Assembly: GCA_002403095.1 (NCBI GenBank)
Contig: DHHC01000013.1
Location: forward strand, 48,859-112,858
DNA from: Leptolinea sp. UBA4782
GTDB lineage: Bacteria > Chloroflexota > Anaerolineae > Anaerolineales > Anaerolineaceae
Length of the DNA: 64,000 nucleotides
Direction: 5' to 3'
Part shown: positions 1 through 8,947 of the stretch, in pieces
Layout: each line of letters begins with the position of its first letter
Numbering within the stretch: the first letter of the stretch is position 1
Notes under the pieces: generated by a model
The model's database searches: none
The model's input: only the letters and a program-made list of their open reading frames with translations
Told to the model about the DNA's origin: nothing
Translations under genes and position numbers: made by a program

Positions 1-633
1 ATCCTCAAGGGAATCTTGAAAGTCTTGATCGCATTGTTTGCCTCCCCGGTCATCGGATTCCTGGCCGGGATCTTGATCGCCAACCTGGTATTCCTGATTT
101 CATGGAAAGCATCCCCAAACATCAACGGCGTCTTTAAGAAACTCCAGGTCATCACATCGTTAGGACTTGCGTTGAGCCATGGAACCAATGATGCTCAAAA
201 AACAATGGGAATAATCACACTTGGGCTGGTCATTACCGGTGTCCAAGCTACATTCGAAGTGCCTTTTTGGGTCATTTTAGCCTGTGCAACTTCAATTGGT
301 GTCGGTACAAGTGTTGGGGGCTGGCAGCTTATCAAAACGCTTGGTTCAAAGTTTTACAAGATCCGGCCGGTGCACGGTTTCACCTCACAGATCACCTCGG
401 CGATTGTCATCCTCACCGCTTCGCTTCTGGGCGGCCCAGTCAGCACTACCCAGGTGGTTAGTTCCTCCATCATGGGTGTCGGCGCTGCTGAACGGATGAG
501 CAAGGTGCGCTGGGGCGTGGCGGGCGAGATCATGATGGCCTGGGTGATTACTATCCCAGCAACCACACTGGCGGGTGCACTTTTTTATGTGATAATTGGC
601 AAGGCAGTCCCGGCTTTGCTGCAACTATTCTAA
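1..633 (+). CDS. Inorganic phosphate transporter, PiT family (5' end outside window)
   Basis: The reading frame is open from base 1, so only the C-terminal ~210 residues are present. They align along their whole length with the next gene, including the PiT signature Leu-Ser-His-Gly-Thr-Asn-Asp-Ala-Gln-Lys and the second conserved block around Pro-Val-Ser-Thr-Thr-Gln-Val. Several hydrophobic membrane segments are visible and the protein ends in a membrane helix. PiT proteins are cytoplasmic-membrane symporters of phosphate, usually as a neutral metal-phosphate complex with a cation. The stop lies 17 bp before the start of the second copy, so the two are probably co-transcribed tandem paralogues. 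Substrate is inferred from family only. Confidence 0.93.
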   Translation: MLKGILKVLIALFASPVIGFLAGILIANLVFLISWKASPNINGVFKKLQVITSLGLALSHGTNDAQKTMGIITLGLVITGVQATFEVPFWVILACATSIGVGTSVGGWQLIKTLGSKFYKIRPVHGFTSQITSAIVILTASLLGGPVSTTQVVSSSIMGVGAAERMSKVRWGVAGEIMMAWVITIPATTLAGALFYVIIGKAVPALLQLF

Positions 634-650
634 GCCGAAAGAAGTAGTTC

Positions 651-1655
651 ATGCCTGTTTCGTTATTTATTATCATCCTTCTTGCTATTGCATTCGATTT
701 CTTGAACGGTGTGCATGATTCCAGCAACATCGTGGCTACTATGATCACATCACGGGCGATTTCACCAAGGATTGCCCTTGCAATGACAGCAATAGCTGAG
801 TTTTCCGGGCCATTCATCTTTGGGGTGGCGGTTGCTACCACAATCGGGGATGAGATCGTTGCTGCTGAGTTCTTGCAGGTAGAGGTGTTAATCGCAGCCC
901 TGGTCAGCGCCATCACCTGGAATATACTGACCTGGCTGCTGGGCATCCCCAGCAGCTCCTCTCACGCCCTGATCGGGGGTTTAATCGGTGCTGTAGCCAT
1001 CGGTGCTGGCTTTCATGCAATAAAGCTGGCTGGCGTCCTGAAAGTTTTGATCGTATTGTTTGTGTCGCCGGTGATCGGCCTGGCAGCCGGCTTCCTGATT
1101 GCTAACTTCGTTTTCTTGCTTTCATGGAAAGCCACCCCCGGGGTGAACAACCTGTTTAAGAAAATGCAAATCATCACCTCGCTCGGACTGGCGTTAAGTC
1201 ACGGCACCAACGATGCCCAAAAATCAATGGGTATCATCACCCTGGCTTTGCTGATTACTGGCCAGATCAGCACATTTGCTGTACCCAAGTGGGTGATCTT
1301 GATCTGCGCCACCGCCATCGCCATCGGCACATCCGTTGGAGGCTGGCAATTGATCCGCACCCTGGGTTCAAAGTTCTACAAGATCCGCCCGGTACACGGG
1401 TTTGCCGCCCAGGCTACCTCGGCTGCTGTGATCCTGACCGCATCCTTGATCGGCGGCCCGGTCAGCACCACCCAGGTTGTCAGCACTGCCATCATGGGGG
1501 TCGGTGCTGCCGACCGGGTCAGCAAAGTACGCTGGGGGGTAGCCGGTGAAATTGCCTCCGCCTGGCTGTTCACTATCCCATCCACTGCCCTGCTGGGGGC
1601 TGCAGTGTACTGGGTCATCACCACCGGGTTTTCGGCTATCATCAAATTATTCTAG
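651..1655 (+). CDS. pit: Inorganic phosphate transporter, PiT family (second tandem copy)
   Basis: A complete 334-residue PiT permease. The N-terminal half has the repeat Asp-Phe-Leu-Asn-Gly-Val-His-Asp-Ser-Ser-Asn (residues ~16-26); the C-terminal half has the matching repeat Leu-Ser-His-Gly-Thr-Asn-Asp-Ala-Gln-Lys, as expected for the inverted PiT duplication. About ten membrane segments are visible. The ATG at 651 follows a purine-rich stretch and begins directly with a hydrophobic helix. The length is typical for short bacterial PiT proteins. It lies 17 bp after a close paralogue and 11 bp before a PfkB-type kinase, so this is probably one operon. The DUF47 protein that often partners PiT is not adjacent, but one is encoded at 30272. 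Confidence 0.95.
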   Translation: MPVSLFIIILLAIAFDFLNGVHDSSNIVATMITSRAISPRIALAMTAIAEFSGPFIFGVAVATTIGDEIVAAEFLQVEVLIAALVSAITWNILTWLLGIPSSSSHALIGGLIGAVAIGAGFHAIKLAGVLKVLIVLFVSPVIGLAAGFLIANFVFLLSWKATPGVNNLFKKMQIITSLGLALSHGTNDAQKSMGIITLALLITGQISTFAVPKWVILICATAIAIGTSVGGWQLIRTLGSKFYKIRPVHGFAAQATSAAVILTASLIGGPVSTTQVVSTAIMGVGAADRVSKVRWGVAGEIASAWLFTIPSTALLGAAVYWVITTGFSAIIKLF

Positions 1656-1666
1656 GGTAAAGTTAA

Positions 1667-2560
1667 ATGACAAAACCAATAAAACAATACGACGTGATCT
1701 TTGCAGGCAATTACACCAAAGATACAATCATCACCCCGGACGGTACCAGGTACGTGGACGGCGGCGGGATGAACTACGCTGCTCATGCCGGTTTACAGCT
1801 TGGCATCCGGGCAGCCATGGTTACCAGGCTGGCAAAAGAAGATGAATACGTAGTCCAGAATATCCAGGCAGACGGAATCGACTGCTACCAGGTGTACAGC
1901 CCGTATTCGACCTTAATGACGTTGGAATATAAAACCCGCGATGTCGACAAGCGCAGCCTGTACGTAAAGCATGTAGCAGACACCATTCATCCTGAACACC
2001 TGGACGGATTGGAAGCGCGTGCAATCGCGGTCAGTCCCAGCATCCGGGGAGAAGTGGAGCCACGCTTTTTCCATGAAATGCGCAAACGGAACAGCGTACT
2101 CCTTGCAGCTGATGTGCAGGGCTTTGTGCGCGTGCTGCGCGGCGAAGTCCTGGTGTACGAAGAATGGGGTGAAATGGACGAGGTATTGCAGGCGCTCGAC
2201 ATCCTCAAATCGGATGCTGTTGAAGCCAAATTCCTGACCGGTGAAACGGACATTGAGAAAGCTGCCGCTTTTTATGCCAGCCGGGGAGTAAAGGAAATCG
2301 TCCTTACCCACTCCAACGGCGTTCTCATTCACGCAGGCGGGCAGAATCACCATTTTGAGTTCCACTCAGCCAGTATGGACGGCCGAAGCGGGCGCGGGGA
2401 TACTTGCATGGGTTCTTACGTCACCATGCGCCTGTCCCAGCCTCCGCGCGAAGCCGGTAAATGGGCAGCCGCAGTCACCAGCATGAAAGTGGAAAAACAC
2501 GGGGTGTTCGACCGCTCCATCAGCGAAGTGGAAGATTATATTTCCAGATACTATGCATGA
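1667..2560 (+). CDS. PfkB-family carbohydrate/nucleoside kinase
   Basis: A 297-residue ribokinase-fold protein. The N-terminus has the sugar-binding Asp-Gly-Gly-Gly-Met-Asn-Tyr-Ala-Ala pattern (residues ~28-36). The C-terminal PfkB signature appears as Asp-Gly-Arg-Ser-Gly-Arg-Gly-Asp-Thr (residues ~239-247), where the last Asp is the family's catalytic base. PfkB kinases transfer phosphate from ATP to a sugar, nucleoside or related alcohol; this sequence does not fix the substrate. The stop codon overlaps the start of the downstream MBL-fold gene by 8 bp, so the two are translationally coupled and may share a substrate or pathway. It follows the PiT pair by 11 bp. Confidence 0.88.
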   Translation: MTKPIKQYDVIFAGNYTKDTIITPDGTRYVDGGGMNYAAHAGLQLGIRAAMVTRLAKEDEYVVQNIQADGIDCYQVYSPYSTLMTLEYKTRDVDKRSLYVKHVADTIHPEHLDGLEARAIAVSPSIRGEVEPRFFHEMRKRNSVLLAADVQGFVRVLRGEVLVYEEWGEMDEVLQALDILKSDAVEAKFLTGETDIEKAAAFYASRGVKEIVLTHSNGVLIHAGGQNHHFEFHSASMDGRSGRGDTCMGSYVTMRLSQPPREAGKWAAAVTSMKVEKHGVFDRSISEVEDYISRYYA

Positions 2561-3407
2561 TGAAAAGTACATCCAGCAGCAAGCCAGGATAGAGCTAAGG
2601 ATTGCGGAGGAAAGGCGCGAATACCATAACCTCTGGCAGCAAATAATCCGGACCTGGGAAAAAGCAGAGGAAGATACCGCCTGGCTGACCTATTCTGCCA
2701 ATTACCTCCTTCACACTGCCGGGGTTAAGTGGGCTCTGGATCCGTTTTCGCTGTTTACCCGGCTGAAAGGGAAGAACCCGCAGGATTTTGCCGCCGACCT
2801 GGCTGCGCTGGATGCAGTTGTGCTTTCCCATGCCCATGCAGATCACCTGGATTTGAACATCCTGGCTGCGCTTGACGGGCTACCCATCACCTGGGTGGTG
2901 CCGGAATTCATGCTGGAATATGTGGGCAAAAGTGTCCGCCTGGACGCAGCCAGGATGGTCATCCCGAAGCCAGGTGTCCCTGTCAATATCGGGAACCTGA
3001 CCCTGGTACCGTTTAAAGCGCTCCACATGCGGGGTGACCACGGTGTGCCTGAGATGGGCTACCTGGCGCAATTTGCTGGAAAATGCTGGGCTTTCCCGGG
3101 CGATACGCGTGTGCACCCGCCGGAAGGCTTGCCGATCCTTGAAAATGTTGACGGGATCTTTGCCCACCTCTGGCTTGGGAAGGAGTGTGCCCTGCAGGAC
3201 CCTCCCCCATTATTGGATGAGTTTTGCCAGTTCTTTGCCCAACCAAAACCGAAAAGGATCGTCGTCACCCACCTGGAAGAGCTCGGGCGCAACGCCCTGG
3301 ATTACTGGACTATCGACCACTACCGCCTGGTGGAAACCCGCTTCAATCAAATAGCCCCCGGGATCGAAGTCTCCCCTGCTTTAATGGGTCAGGCTGTCAG
3401 CCTGTAA
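2553..3407 (+). CDS. MBL-fold metallo-hydrolase (UlaG/RNase Z-like superfamily)
   Basis: A 284-residue metallo-beta-lactamase-fold protein. The metal-binding motif His-Ala-His-Ala-Asp-His is at residues 93-98. Further candidate ligands are His-Met-Arg-Gly-Asp-His (~residue 157), Pro-Gly-Asp-Thr-Arg (~180) and Thr-His-Leu-Glu (~235). A charged ~45-residue N-terminal helical segment precedes the fold. The family hydrolyses phosphoesters, lactones or thioesters using two metal ions; specificity is not deducible here, though the cytoplasmic UlaG-like branch fits. Its ATG lies inside the end of the PfkB kinase gene (8 bp overlap), so the two are coupled. Its 3' end overlaps the convergent MFS gene by 27 bp. 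Confidence 0.85.
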   Translation: MHDEKYIQQQARIELRIAEERREYHNLWQQIIRTWEKAEEDTAWLTYSANYLLHTAGVKWALDPFSLFTRLKGKNPQDFAADLAALDAVVLSHAHADHLDLNILAALDGLPITWVVPEFMLEYVGKSVRLDAARMVIPKPGVPVNIGNLTLVPFKALHMRGDHGVPEMGYLAQFAGKCWAFPGDTRVHPPEGLPILENVDGIFAHLWLGKECALQDPPPLLDEFCQFFAQPKPKRIVVTHLEELGRNALDYWTIDHYRLVETRFNQIAPGIEVSPALMGQAVSL

Positions 3408-4601
3408 TTTCTTTCCCGCCAATGACAGCCTGAACAATCCAAAAAGGATAAGAATTATCAGCGCCAGGCAAATAGGAATGACCTCCAGTGAATAACGGGT
3501 AGCCAACACCCCAAGCGCTCCCGGGATAACAGCAGTTGCAAACCCGGTGGCGGCCATTTGCATCCCAATGGTATTGGAGGCATGTTTCGCCCCTACCCGG
3601 TAAACCGTAGCAGACATCAGGGCGGCGAAAACGGGGGCGATTGCCAGCCCCACCAATGCCACGGCCAGCAGGTTGGTAACCGGGGCAGGATTCCAGATTA
3701 ATAAGAGCGTTCCTGCCAGGGCTGCGGCCAGGCTGCCCGTAACGGTACGGATGATGCCGGCTCTTTGGGCATATAACCCTGCCAGCATCCTGCCGATGGT
3801 AAATGTCGCCCAATAACTGCCAGCCACTGCGCCGGCCATTTCCGGGTTAATCCTGCGCGATTCCACCAGCAGGCTGTAAGTCCAGGTTCCATAGGAGACT
3901 TCAACACCGACATAGACAAAAAACAGCAAAGCGCTTAACCAGGCTGCCGGTTTTCGCATCGTCTCAAACATTGAAGTCTCAAAATCGGTCAGGCGCTTCG
4001 GTTCCTGTTCCGATGAATTTGAAGTCTTGTGGTTCCACATCGAAAGCGTCAGTACAAATGCAACTGCCATGAAGAGCTGGAAGCCGCCTACAGTACGGTA
4101 GCCTGCACGCCAGGAGTTCATCCAGCTCAATGCCAGGGTCATGATGACCGGTCCGAGGGTCACGCCTACCCCGTAGAACGCATGCAGCCACTGCATATGC
4201 CTTTCGTTGAAATGGGCAGCGACATAAGTGTTTAACCCGGCATCAATCGCCCCTGCGCCCAACCCGGCTAAAACTCCCAGGGCAACCATCATCCACCAGG
4301 CTGGCACAAGGGTATAATCGATCAGGGCAATCCCGGTCAGGGTACAGCTGGCCGCCAAAATACGCCCTATCCCAAAGCGCGTGACCAGCGGTCCGCTTGA
4401 AAAACTGGAGACCATATACCCGCTTACGGTGGCAGGGAAGAACATGGCTAGTGCATCCAGCGGGAGGGAGAAACCGGCACGGATCGACGGCCAGGCCACA
4501 CCCAGCAGCCCGTCCGGCATGCCCAGGGCAATGAAGGCAGCATAAGCCAGTAAAAGCATGCCGGCTTTAGGGAATTTTTTTATCCTGTTTAGAAGTTGCA
4601 A
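3381..4601 (-). CDS. Major facilitator superfamily transporter
   Basis: A 406-residue, 12-helix MFS permease. It has the typical loop 2-3 region with Thr-Arg-Phe-Gly-Ile-Gly-Arg (~residue 74), a long central cytoplasmic loop rich in Asn/Ser/Glu/Lys, and small-residue-rich helices. The best match by eye is the sugar/FucP-like or YbjJ-like MFS branch; the substrate is unknown. The longest frame starts at a TTG with a weak Shine-Dalgarno; an alternative ATG lies 42 bp further in and would shorten the first charged segment only. It runs convergently with the MBL gene and overlaps its last 27 bp. Confidence 0.88.
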   Translation of the reverse strand: MQLLNRIKKFPKAGMLLLAYAAFIALGMPDGLLGVAWPSIRAGFSLPLDALAMFFPATVSGYMVSSFSSGPLVTRFGIGRILAASCTLTGIALIDYTLVPAWWMMVALGVLAGLGAGAIDAGLNTYVAAHFNERHMQWLHAFYGVGVTLGPVIMTLALSWMNSWRAGYRTVGGFQLFMAVAFVLTLSMWNHKTSNSSEQEPKRLTDFETSMFETMRKPAAWLSALLFFVYVGVEVSYGTWTYSLLVESRRINPEMAGAVAGSYWATFTIGRMLAGLYAQRAGIIRTVTGSLAAALAGTLLLIWNPAPVTNLLAVALVGLAIAPVFAALMSATVYRVGAKHASNTIGMQMAATGFATAVIPGALGVLATRYSLEVIPICLALIILILFGLFRLSLAGKKLQADSLTH

Positions 4602-4704
4602 GAGTTATTCACCGTTTACACAGGGTTAAACGAAATGATTGTACCCTATGATGGGCAGATGGGTTGGAAAAGACCTGGTTGGTACCTGAGGTTATTATTG
4701 CGGG

Positions 4705-5165
4705 CTATTTCACGGGCATGACGATCATGGTCAGCATATCGCTTACCGGGAACTCGGGACCGTTGTAGTAATGCTCATACGCTGTTCCGACAGGTTCAAG
4801 GCGATGGTCTGCAATGAATTTCGCAATCTCGTCATAAACCGACACCATCTTGCTGTAAGCGCCGCGGTACATGTAAAAGACCACCTTCCCGGCAGGGATG
4901 GAGCCTGATTAGATACCCGCTTTGCACGGTAATTGCCTTGCAACCGGGAACCCAATTTCAAAGTCAAGGTTTTGCATATCCATGTTATGGTAAGCAACAG
5001 AAGGCACATCCGCCAATAATTCCCAACCTCCTGCAAGTATGCCGCCATCTTCCCAAAACTCTGCCCGATTAAGACGGGAAGCTCCTGTACTTTGGCATTG
5101 GTCCGGATGAATATTGTGGGCTGTTCCATTTTTTGCAGTATCTCAATGTTGGAAATTCTTGGCAT
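4705..5165 (-). pseudogene. GyrI-like/AraC effector-binding-domain protein, broken
   Basis: The first ~48 codons from ATG 5165 give a plausible GyrI-like effector-binding start (Pro-Arg-Ile-Ser-Asn-Ile-Glu-Ile-Leu). From about 5025-5030 the sensible protein continues in another frame (Trp-Glu-Leu-Leu-Ala-Asp-Val-Pro-Ser-Val-Ala-Tyr-His). That frame contains a TAA at 4909-4911, and beyond it a clear family C-terminus follows (Ile-Pro-Ala-Gly-Lys-Val-Val-Phe-Tyr...Tyr-Asn-Gly-Pro-Glu-Phe) ending at 4705. One frameshift plus one in-frame stop indicates a decaying gene of about 150 codons. GyrI-like domains bind small hydrophobic ligands. The stop is TAA, so selenocysteine is not an explanation. 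Confidence 0.78.
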
Positions 5166-5424
5166 AATTTATTCTCTAGGCATCCATAATGGTTCTGTTA
5201 CGCGATCTTACTGTGAATTTACCATAGGATCAAAACCTTAATACGCAACCGCCTATCTTGCGGGTATGGTGATCCTGGGAGAAGCTTACAGCGAAACCTC
5301 GATAAGCACAGGTTTCTCCCCCATTTTTCTGCATAAAGTTTTGGTTAACTGCATGCCAGGCAGGGTTTCTCTGTTATCATTTATGGGGTATTGAGCAACA
5401 GTGACTGATCTCAGAGGAGAAAAT

Positions 5425-6273
5425 ATGAACATCAGCCAGTGGTTCCAGGATTTACTTCAACAGGCTTTAAATTTTCTGCCCCACCTGGTTGTCGGAATCA
5501 TTGTATTCGCAGCAGCGGTCCTGCTGGCGAAACCCGCATCCCGCTGGGTGGAGAAGAAGGCTGCCGCAAGAATCGCTGATCCAGCTATCACCCACTTGCT
5601 GGTACAAGTAACACTATGGGGCATCATCATCAGCGGCATTGTAGTCGGCCTTGAACAGGTTAATTTTAACGTGACCGGGTTCGTTGCCGGCCTGGGTATC
5701 GCCGGATTGACAGTCGGGTTTGCCCTGCAGGACATCACCCGCAATTTCGTGGCAGGCATCATCCTGATGACCCGCAAACCATTCAAGATCGGGGATACTG
5801 TGACAATCGGCAGCCACTCTGGGGCTGTTCTAAGCATCAACACACGCGACACTGTCATCAAGACGTTTGACGGCGAAACCGTAATCCTTCCAAATATCAA
5901 TGTCTTTACTGCAGCTATCGTCAATCAATCAGAACTGCCATATCAACGCCGGACGGTCAAAATCAGGTTAGGATATGCTGAAGATATTTCCAGGGCATCA
6001 CAGGTTTTTGTTGATACGCTCAATTCAGTTGACGGGGTCCTGGCGAATCCCCCTGCCACCGTCCTTGTTGAACAGCTGGGTGATTCCGCGGTATCCCTCG
6101 TGGCAAGGTTTTGGGTGGATCAAACAAAACACAGCGTTCTCAAAGTTCATTCAGATGTTGTCCAGTCCATTAAGGAAATTGCAGAAAAAGAGCATATCGA
6201 TTTGGCGCATGCCATCCAGGTTGTGAAGCTGCAGGAAGGTTTGGAAACACCCGCACTGCCCGATGAGAAGTAG
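5425..6273 (+). CDS. Small-conductance mechanosensitive ion channel (MscS family)
   Basis: A 282-residue protein with three N-terminal membrane helices. The pore-lining TM3 follows, rich in Gly and Ala (Gly-Leu-Gly-Ile-Ala-Gly-Leu-Thr-Val-Gly-Phe-Ala-Leu-Gln, ~residues 90-103), and then the beta domain with Pro-Phe-Lys-Ile-Gly-Asp (~122-127) and Val-Ile-Leu-Pro-Asn (~155-160). MscS channels open under membrane tension and release solutes during hypo-osmotic shock. Start chosen at ATG 5425 because GAGGAGA sits immediately upstream; an in-frame GTG at 5401 would only add residues with no homology. The gene is monocistronic, followed by a hairpin serving the convergent gene. Confidence 0.93.
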   Translation: MNISQWFQDLLQQALNFLPHLVVGIIVFAAAVLLAKPASRWVEKKAAARIADPAITHLLVQVTLWGIIISGIVVGLEQVNFNVTGFVAGLGIAGLTVGFALQDITRNFVAGIILMTRKPFKIGDTVTIGSHSGAVLSINTRDTVIKTFDGETVILPNINVFTAAIVNQSELPYQRRTVKIRLGYAEDISRASQVFVDTLNSVDGVLANPPATVLVEQLGDSAVSLVARFWVDQTKHSVLKVHSDVVQSIKEIAEKEHIDLAHAIQVVKLQEGLETPALPDEK

Positions 6274-6393
6274 GTTTTCACCCTGAAGAAGCTTGCGGCC
6301 GACGAACCGTAATTTGGAATTCCAAGCCGGAATTTTCCGCCCAAGTGACACACATAAACAAATAGAAGCACCTGCTGACCTGTCATATTAAAA

Positions 6394-6424
6394 AGAGGCC
6401 GCCCCTTTACCAGGGACGGCCTTT
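6394..6424 (-). terminator. Rho-independent terminator for the CoADR-fusion gene
   Basis: The stem AGGCCG-x-CCC pairs with GGG-x-CGGCCT (one C/A mismatch) around a 7-nt loop. On the minus strand it is followed by a run of five T residues. It lies about 33 bp downstream of the minus-strand gene's stop at 6457. It may also act in the plus direction, where the tail is CTTTAGCTTT. Confidence 0.75.
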
Positions 6425-6456
6425 AGCTTTGCCTACTAAACTGTCTTTTACACCAG

Positions 6457-8907
6457 CTAGATAAAAATCACAGCGTTTGATTCATCGGAAGAAGCAAGCA
6501 TGGTAGCCACGCCAACCACTTCGATCCCGTCGATCAGTTCTTCGCGCTTGATACCCATCAGGTCCATCGACATCTGGCAAGCCATGATTCGGACGCCGTT
6601 ATCCAGGGCTGTCTGCAGCATCACCGGCAGGGCATCAACATTCTTTTTCTTCATGATGCCCCTGATCATGGCATCACCAATGCCAGCCATGTGCATATTC
6701 GAAAGCTGGGCGCGTTTGGTGCCGCGCGGCATCATAATGCCGAACATGCGCTCGATGAAGGTCTTTTTTACTTTCACCGCTTCATTCTTGCGCAGCAGGT
6801 TCAGCCCCCAGAAGGTGAAGAACATCGAGGCTTCATGACCGGAAGCGATAACCCCGTTAGCGATGATGAACCCGGCAATGGCTTTATCCAATTCACCCGA
6901 GAAGATCACCATGGTTTTGTTCATCCCCCCGGCTGCTTTTTCCGCGGTTACGGGTGCACCCTTCTGGATGCGGGCTGTGATCACACCTTTCTCGCTCTCG
7001 ACAGAAAGCAGGCGGTTGCCGGTGGACTTTGCCCAAGACTCAACATCGGTGGTAAAGCCGTAATCGGTCGCCTCGACGGTGACGATATCGCCTTCGTTAA
7101 CCTCTTTAATCTTGTTGTAAAGTTTGAGGATCGGTCCCGGGCACTGTAAGCCGCAGGCATCCACTTTAAATTCCTTGCCCAGGGTAAAGGATAGCGGAGG
7201 AATCTCTTTGATCTCCTCGCGGCTGCTGATGGAAACATTCTCAAAGACATCGAAATTGGACTGCCTGCCGATCGCATGCGAATAGGTCTTGTATCCGCCG
7301 GTCAGGTTGTAAACATCAAAGCCCAGTTGTTTGAGCGCCCTGGCAACAAAGTAAGACCGCTGTCCACTCTGGCAGTACACCAATACCGGTTTGTCTTTGG
7401 GGATCTCATTGACCTGGCTGCGGATCTTCTGCAGCGGGATATTGATCGAACCGTCGATCATTCCAAGCCCCATTTCCTCAGGCAGGCGGGCATCCAGGAA
7501 AGTCCAGGCATGCCGGTCAAGCTTGCTGACCTCATCCCAGTGCATCACCTTCACATCTCCCCGCAGGACATTGGCAGCTGTAAATCCAACAATGTTGACA
7601 GGATCGCGCGATGAACTGTATGGCGGCGCATAGGCCAGTTCCAGTTCTTCCAGGTCGTACACGCTGAGTCCAGAGTAGATAGCCGTGGCAATCACATCGA
7701 TCCGTTTCTCCACGCCATCAACACCGACCGCTTGTGCACCATAGATTTTGCCATCAGGGCTGAACAGTAATTTCAACGCCATGGGGGTGGCGCCAGGGTA
7801 ATACCCGGCATGGTTGGAGACATGCACAATCACATTGTTGTTAGGCAGCCCAGCCTGGTTCAACTGGTTCTGGTTCAAGCCAACCGCGGCAACGGTCAGG
7901 TCAAACACCTTCACCACCGAAGTGCCAATAACGCCTTTAAAGCTGGCATCCCGGCCGCAAATATGGTCAGCCGCAACCCGGCCCTGGCGTGAGGCAGGTC
8001 CTGCCAGCGCCAGCGAAGTGGGTTCACCAGTAATCTTGCTGGTCAGCTGCACCGCATCCCCAACCGCGTAAATATCAGGGTCAGAGGTCTGCATGTGCTT
8101 GTTCGTGACGATAGTTCCACGCAGCCCGATCTCCAGTCCAGCTTCTTTTGCCAGCTGGCTCTCAGGGCGCACACCGATCGAGAGGATCACCATTTCGGCA
8201 TCTACTTTACGGTCGCTTGCAAGCGTGACAGAAAGGAAACCATGCTCACCCTGCTCGATGGATTTCAGCCCGTCGCCCAGCGCCAGGCGGATGCGTTTAA
8301 AAATGAGGTGCTGGTGAACCAGGGCAGCCATTTCATAATCGATGGGAGCCATGACCTGGTTTAGCATTTCTATCAGGGTTACCTGGATACCGCGATGCTG
8401 CAGGTTCTCTGCGATCTCCAGCCCAATGAAACCCCCACCCACAACCACCGCCCGGACCGGTTTCTTCTGGTCCACAAAACCCTTGATCTGGTCCATATCC
8501 GGCAGGTTGCGCAGGGTGAAAACACCCGGCAGGTTAACACCTGGCAGGGGTGGAACAACCGGCCCTGCGCCGGGGGAGAGCACCAGTTTATCGTAAGATT
8601 CTCCGTATTCGCGTCCGGTTTCCAGCTCACGCACGGTTACAGTTTTGGCTGGGCGGTTGATTCTTATCACCTCATGCCGTATACGCGAATCAATATTGAG
8701 CATCTCTTTCAGGCTCTCCGGCGTGACCACGAGCAGTTTATCACGATCCTGGATCACCTCTCCAATGTGGTAGGGCAAACCGCAATTGGCAAAAGAAATG
8801 TTTGGTCCGCGCTCCAGCATGATGATCTCAGCCTTTTCATCCATTCGGCGCAGACGGGCTGCAGTGCTGGCTCCGCCAGCGACTCCACCAACAATTACAA
8901 CCTTCAT
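6457..8907 (-). CDS. CoA-disulfide reductase-like FAD oxidoreductase fused to rhodanese, TusA and DsrE domains
   Basis: An 816-residue four-domain protein. Residues 1-445 are a pyridine-nucleotide disulfide oxidoreductase of the CoADR/NADH-persulfide reductase type with an N-terminal dinucleotide-binding Gly-Gly-Val-Ala-Gly-Gly motif and active-site Cys42 (Phe-Ala-Asn-Cys-Gly-Leu-Pro). Residues ~460-550 are a rhodanese domain with catalytic Cys in Val-Tyr-Cys-Gln-Ser-Gly-Gln-Arg. Residues ~575-650 are a TusA/SirA domain with Cys-Gly-Leu-Gln-Cys-Pro-Gly-Pro. Residues ~660-816 are DsrE/DrsE-like with a conserved Ala-Cys-Gln-Met. Known relatives reduce persulfides or CoA disulfides and pass sulfane sulfur between domains in the cytoplasm. 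Start ATG 8907 is preferred over the upstream in-frame ATG because AAAGGGAT precedes it. Confidence 0.92.
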   Translation of the reverse strand: MKVVIVGGVAGGASTAARLRRMDEKAEIIMLERGPNISFANCGLPYHIGEVIQDRDKLLVVTPESLKEMLNIDSRIRHEVIRINRPAKTVTVRELETGREYGESYDKLVLSPGAGPVVPPLPGVNLPGVFTLRNLPDMDQIKGFVDQKKPVRAVVVGGGFIGLEIAENLQHRGIQVTLIEMLNQVMAPIDYEMAALVHQHLIFKRIRLALGDGLKSIEQGEHGFLSVTLASDRKVDAEMVILSIGVRPESQLAKEAGLEIGLRGTIVTNKHMQTSDPDIYAVGDAVQLTSKITGEPTSLALAGPASRQGRVAADHICGRDASFKGVIGTSVVKVFDLTVAAVGLNQNQLNQAGLPNNNVIVHVSNHAGYYPGATPMALKLLFSPDGKIYGAQAVGVDGVEKRIDVIATAIYSGLSVYDLEELELAYAPPYSSSRDPVNIVGFTAANVLRGDVKVMHWDEVSKLDRHAWTFLDARLPEEMGLGMIDGSINIPLQKIRSQVNEIPKDKPVLVYCQSGQRSYFVARALKQLGFDVYNLTGGYKTYSHAIGRQSNFDVFENVSISSREEIKEIPPLSFTLGKEFKVDACGLQCPGPILKLYNKIKEVNEGDIVTVEATDYGFTTDVESWAKSTGNRLLSVESEKGVITARIQKGAPVTAEKAAGGMNKTMVIFSGELDKAIAGFIIANGVIASGHEASMFFTFWGLNLLRKNEAVKVKKTFIERMFGIMMPRGTKRAQLSNMHMAGIGDAMIRGIMKKKNVDALPVMLQTALDNGVRIMACQMSMDLMGIKREELIDGIEVVGVATMLASSDESNAVIFI

Positions 8908-8947
8908 AGCTATATCCCTTTCAAATTCCAATGATGATTAATCAAAA

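Noticed and set aside
4909..4911. Possible selenocysteine read-through in the GyrI-like gene or the serine hydrolase
   Set aside because: Both interrupting stops are TAA, and each gene also has a frameshift. Sec uses TGA only.
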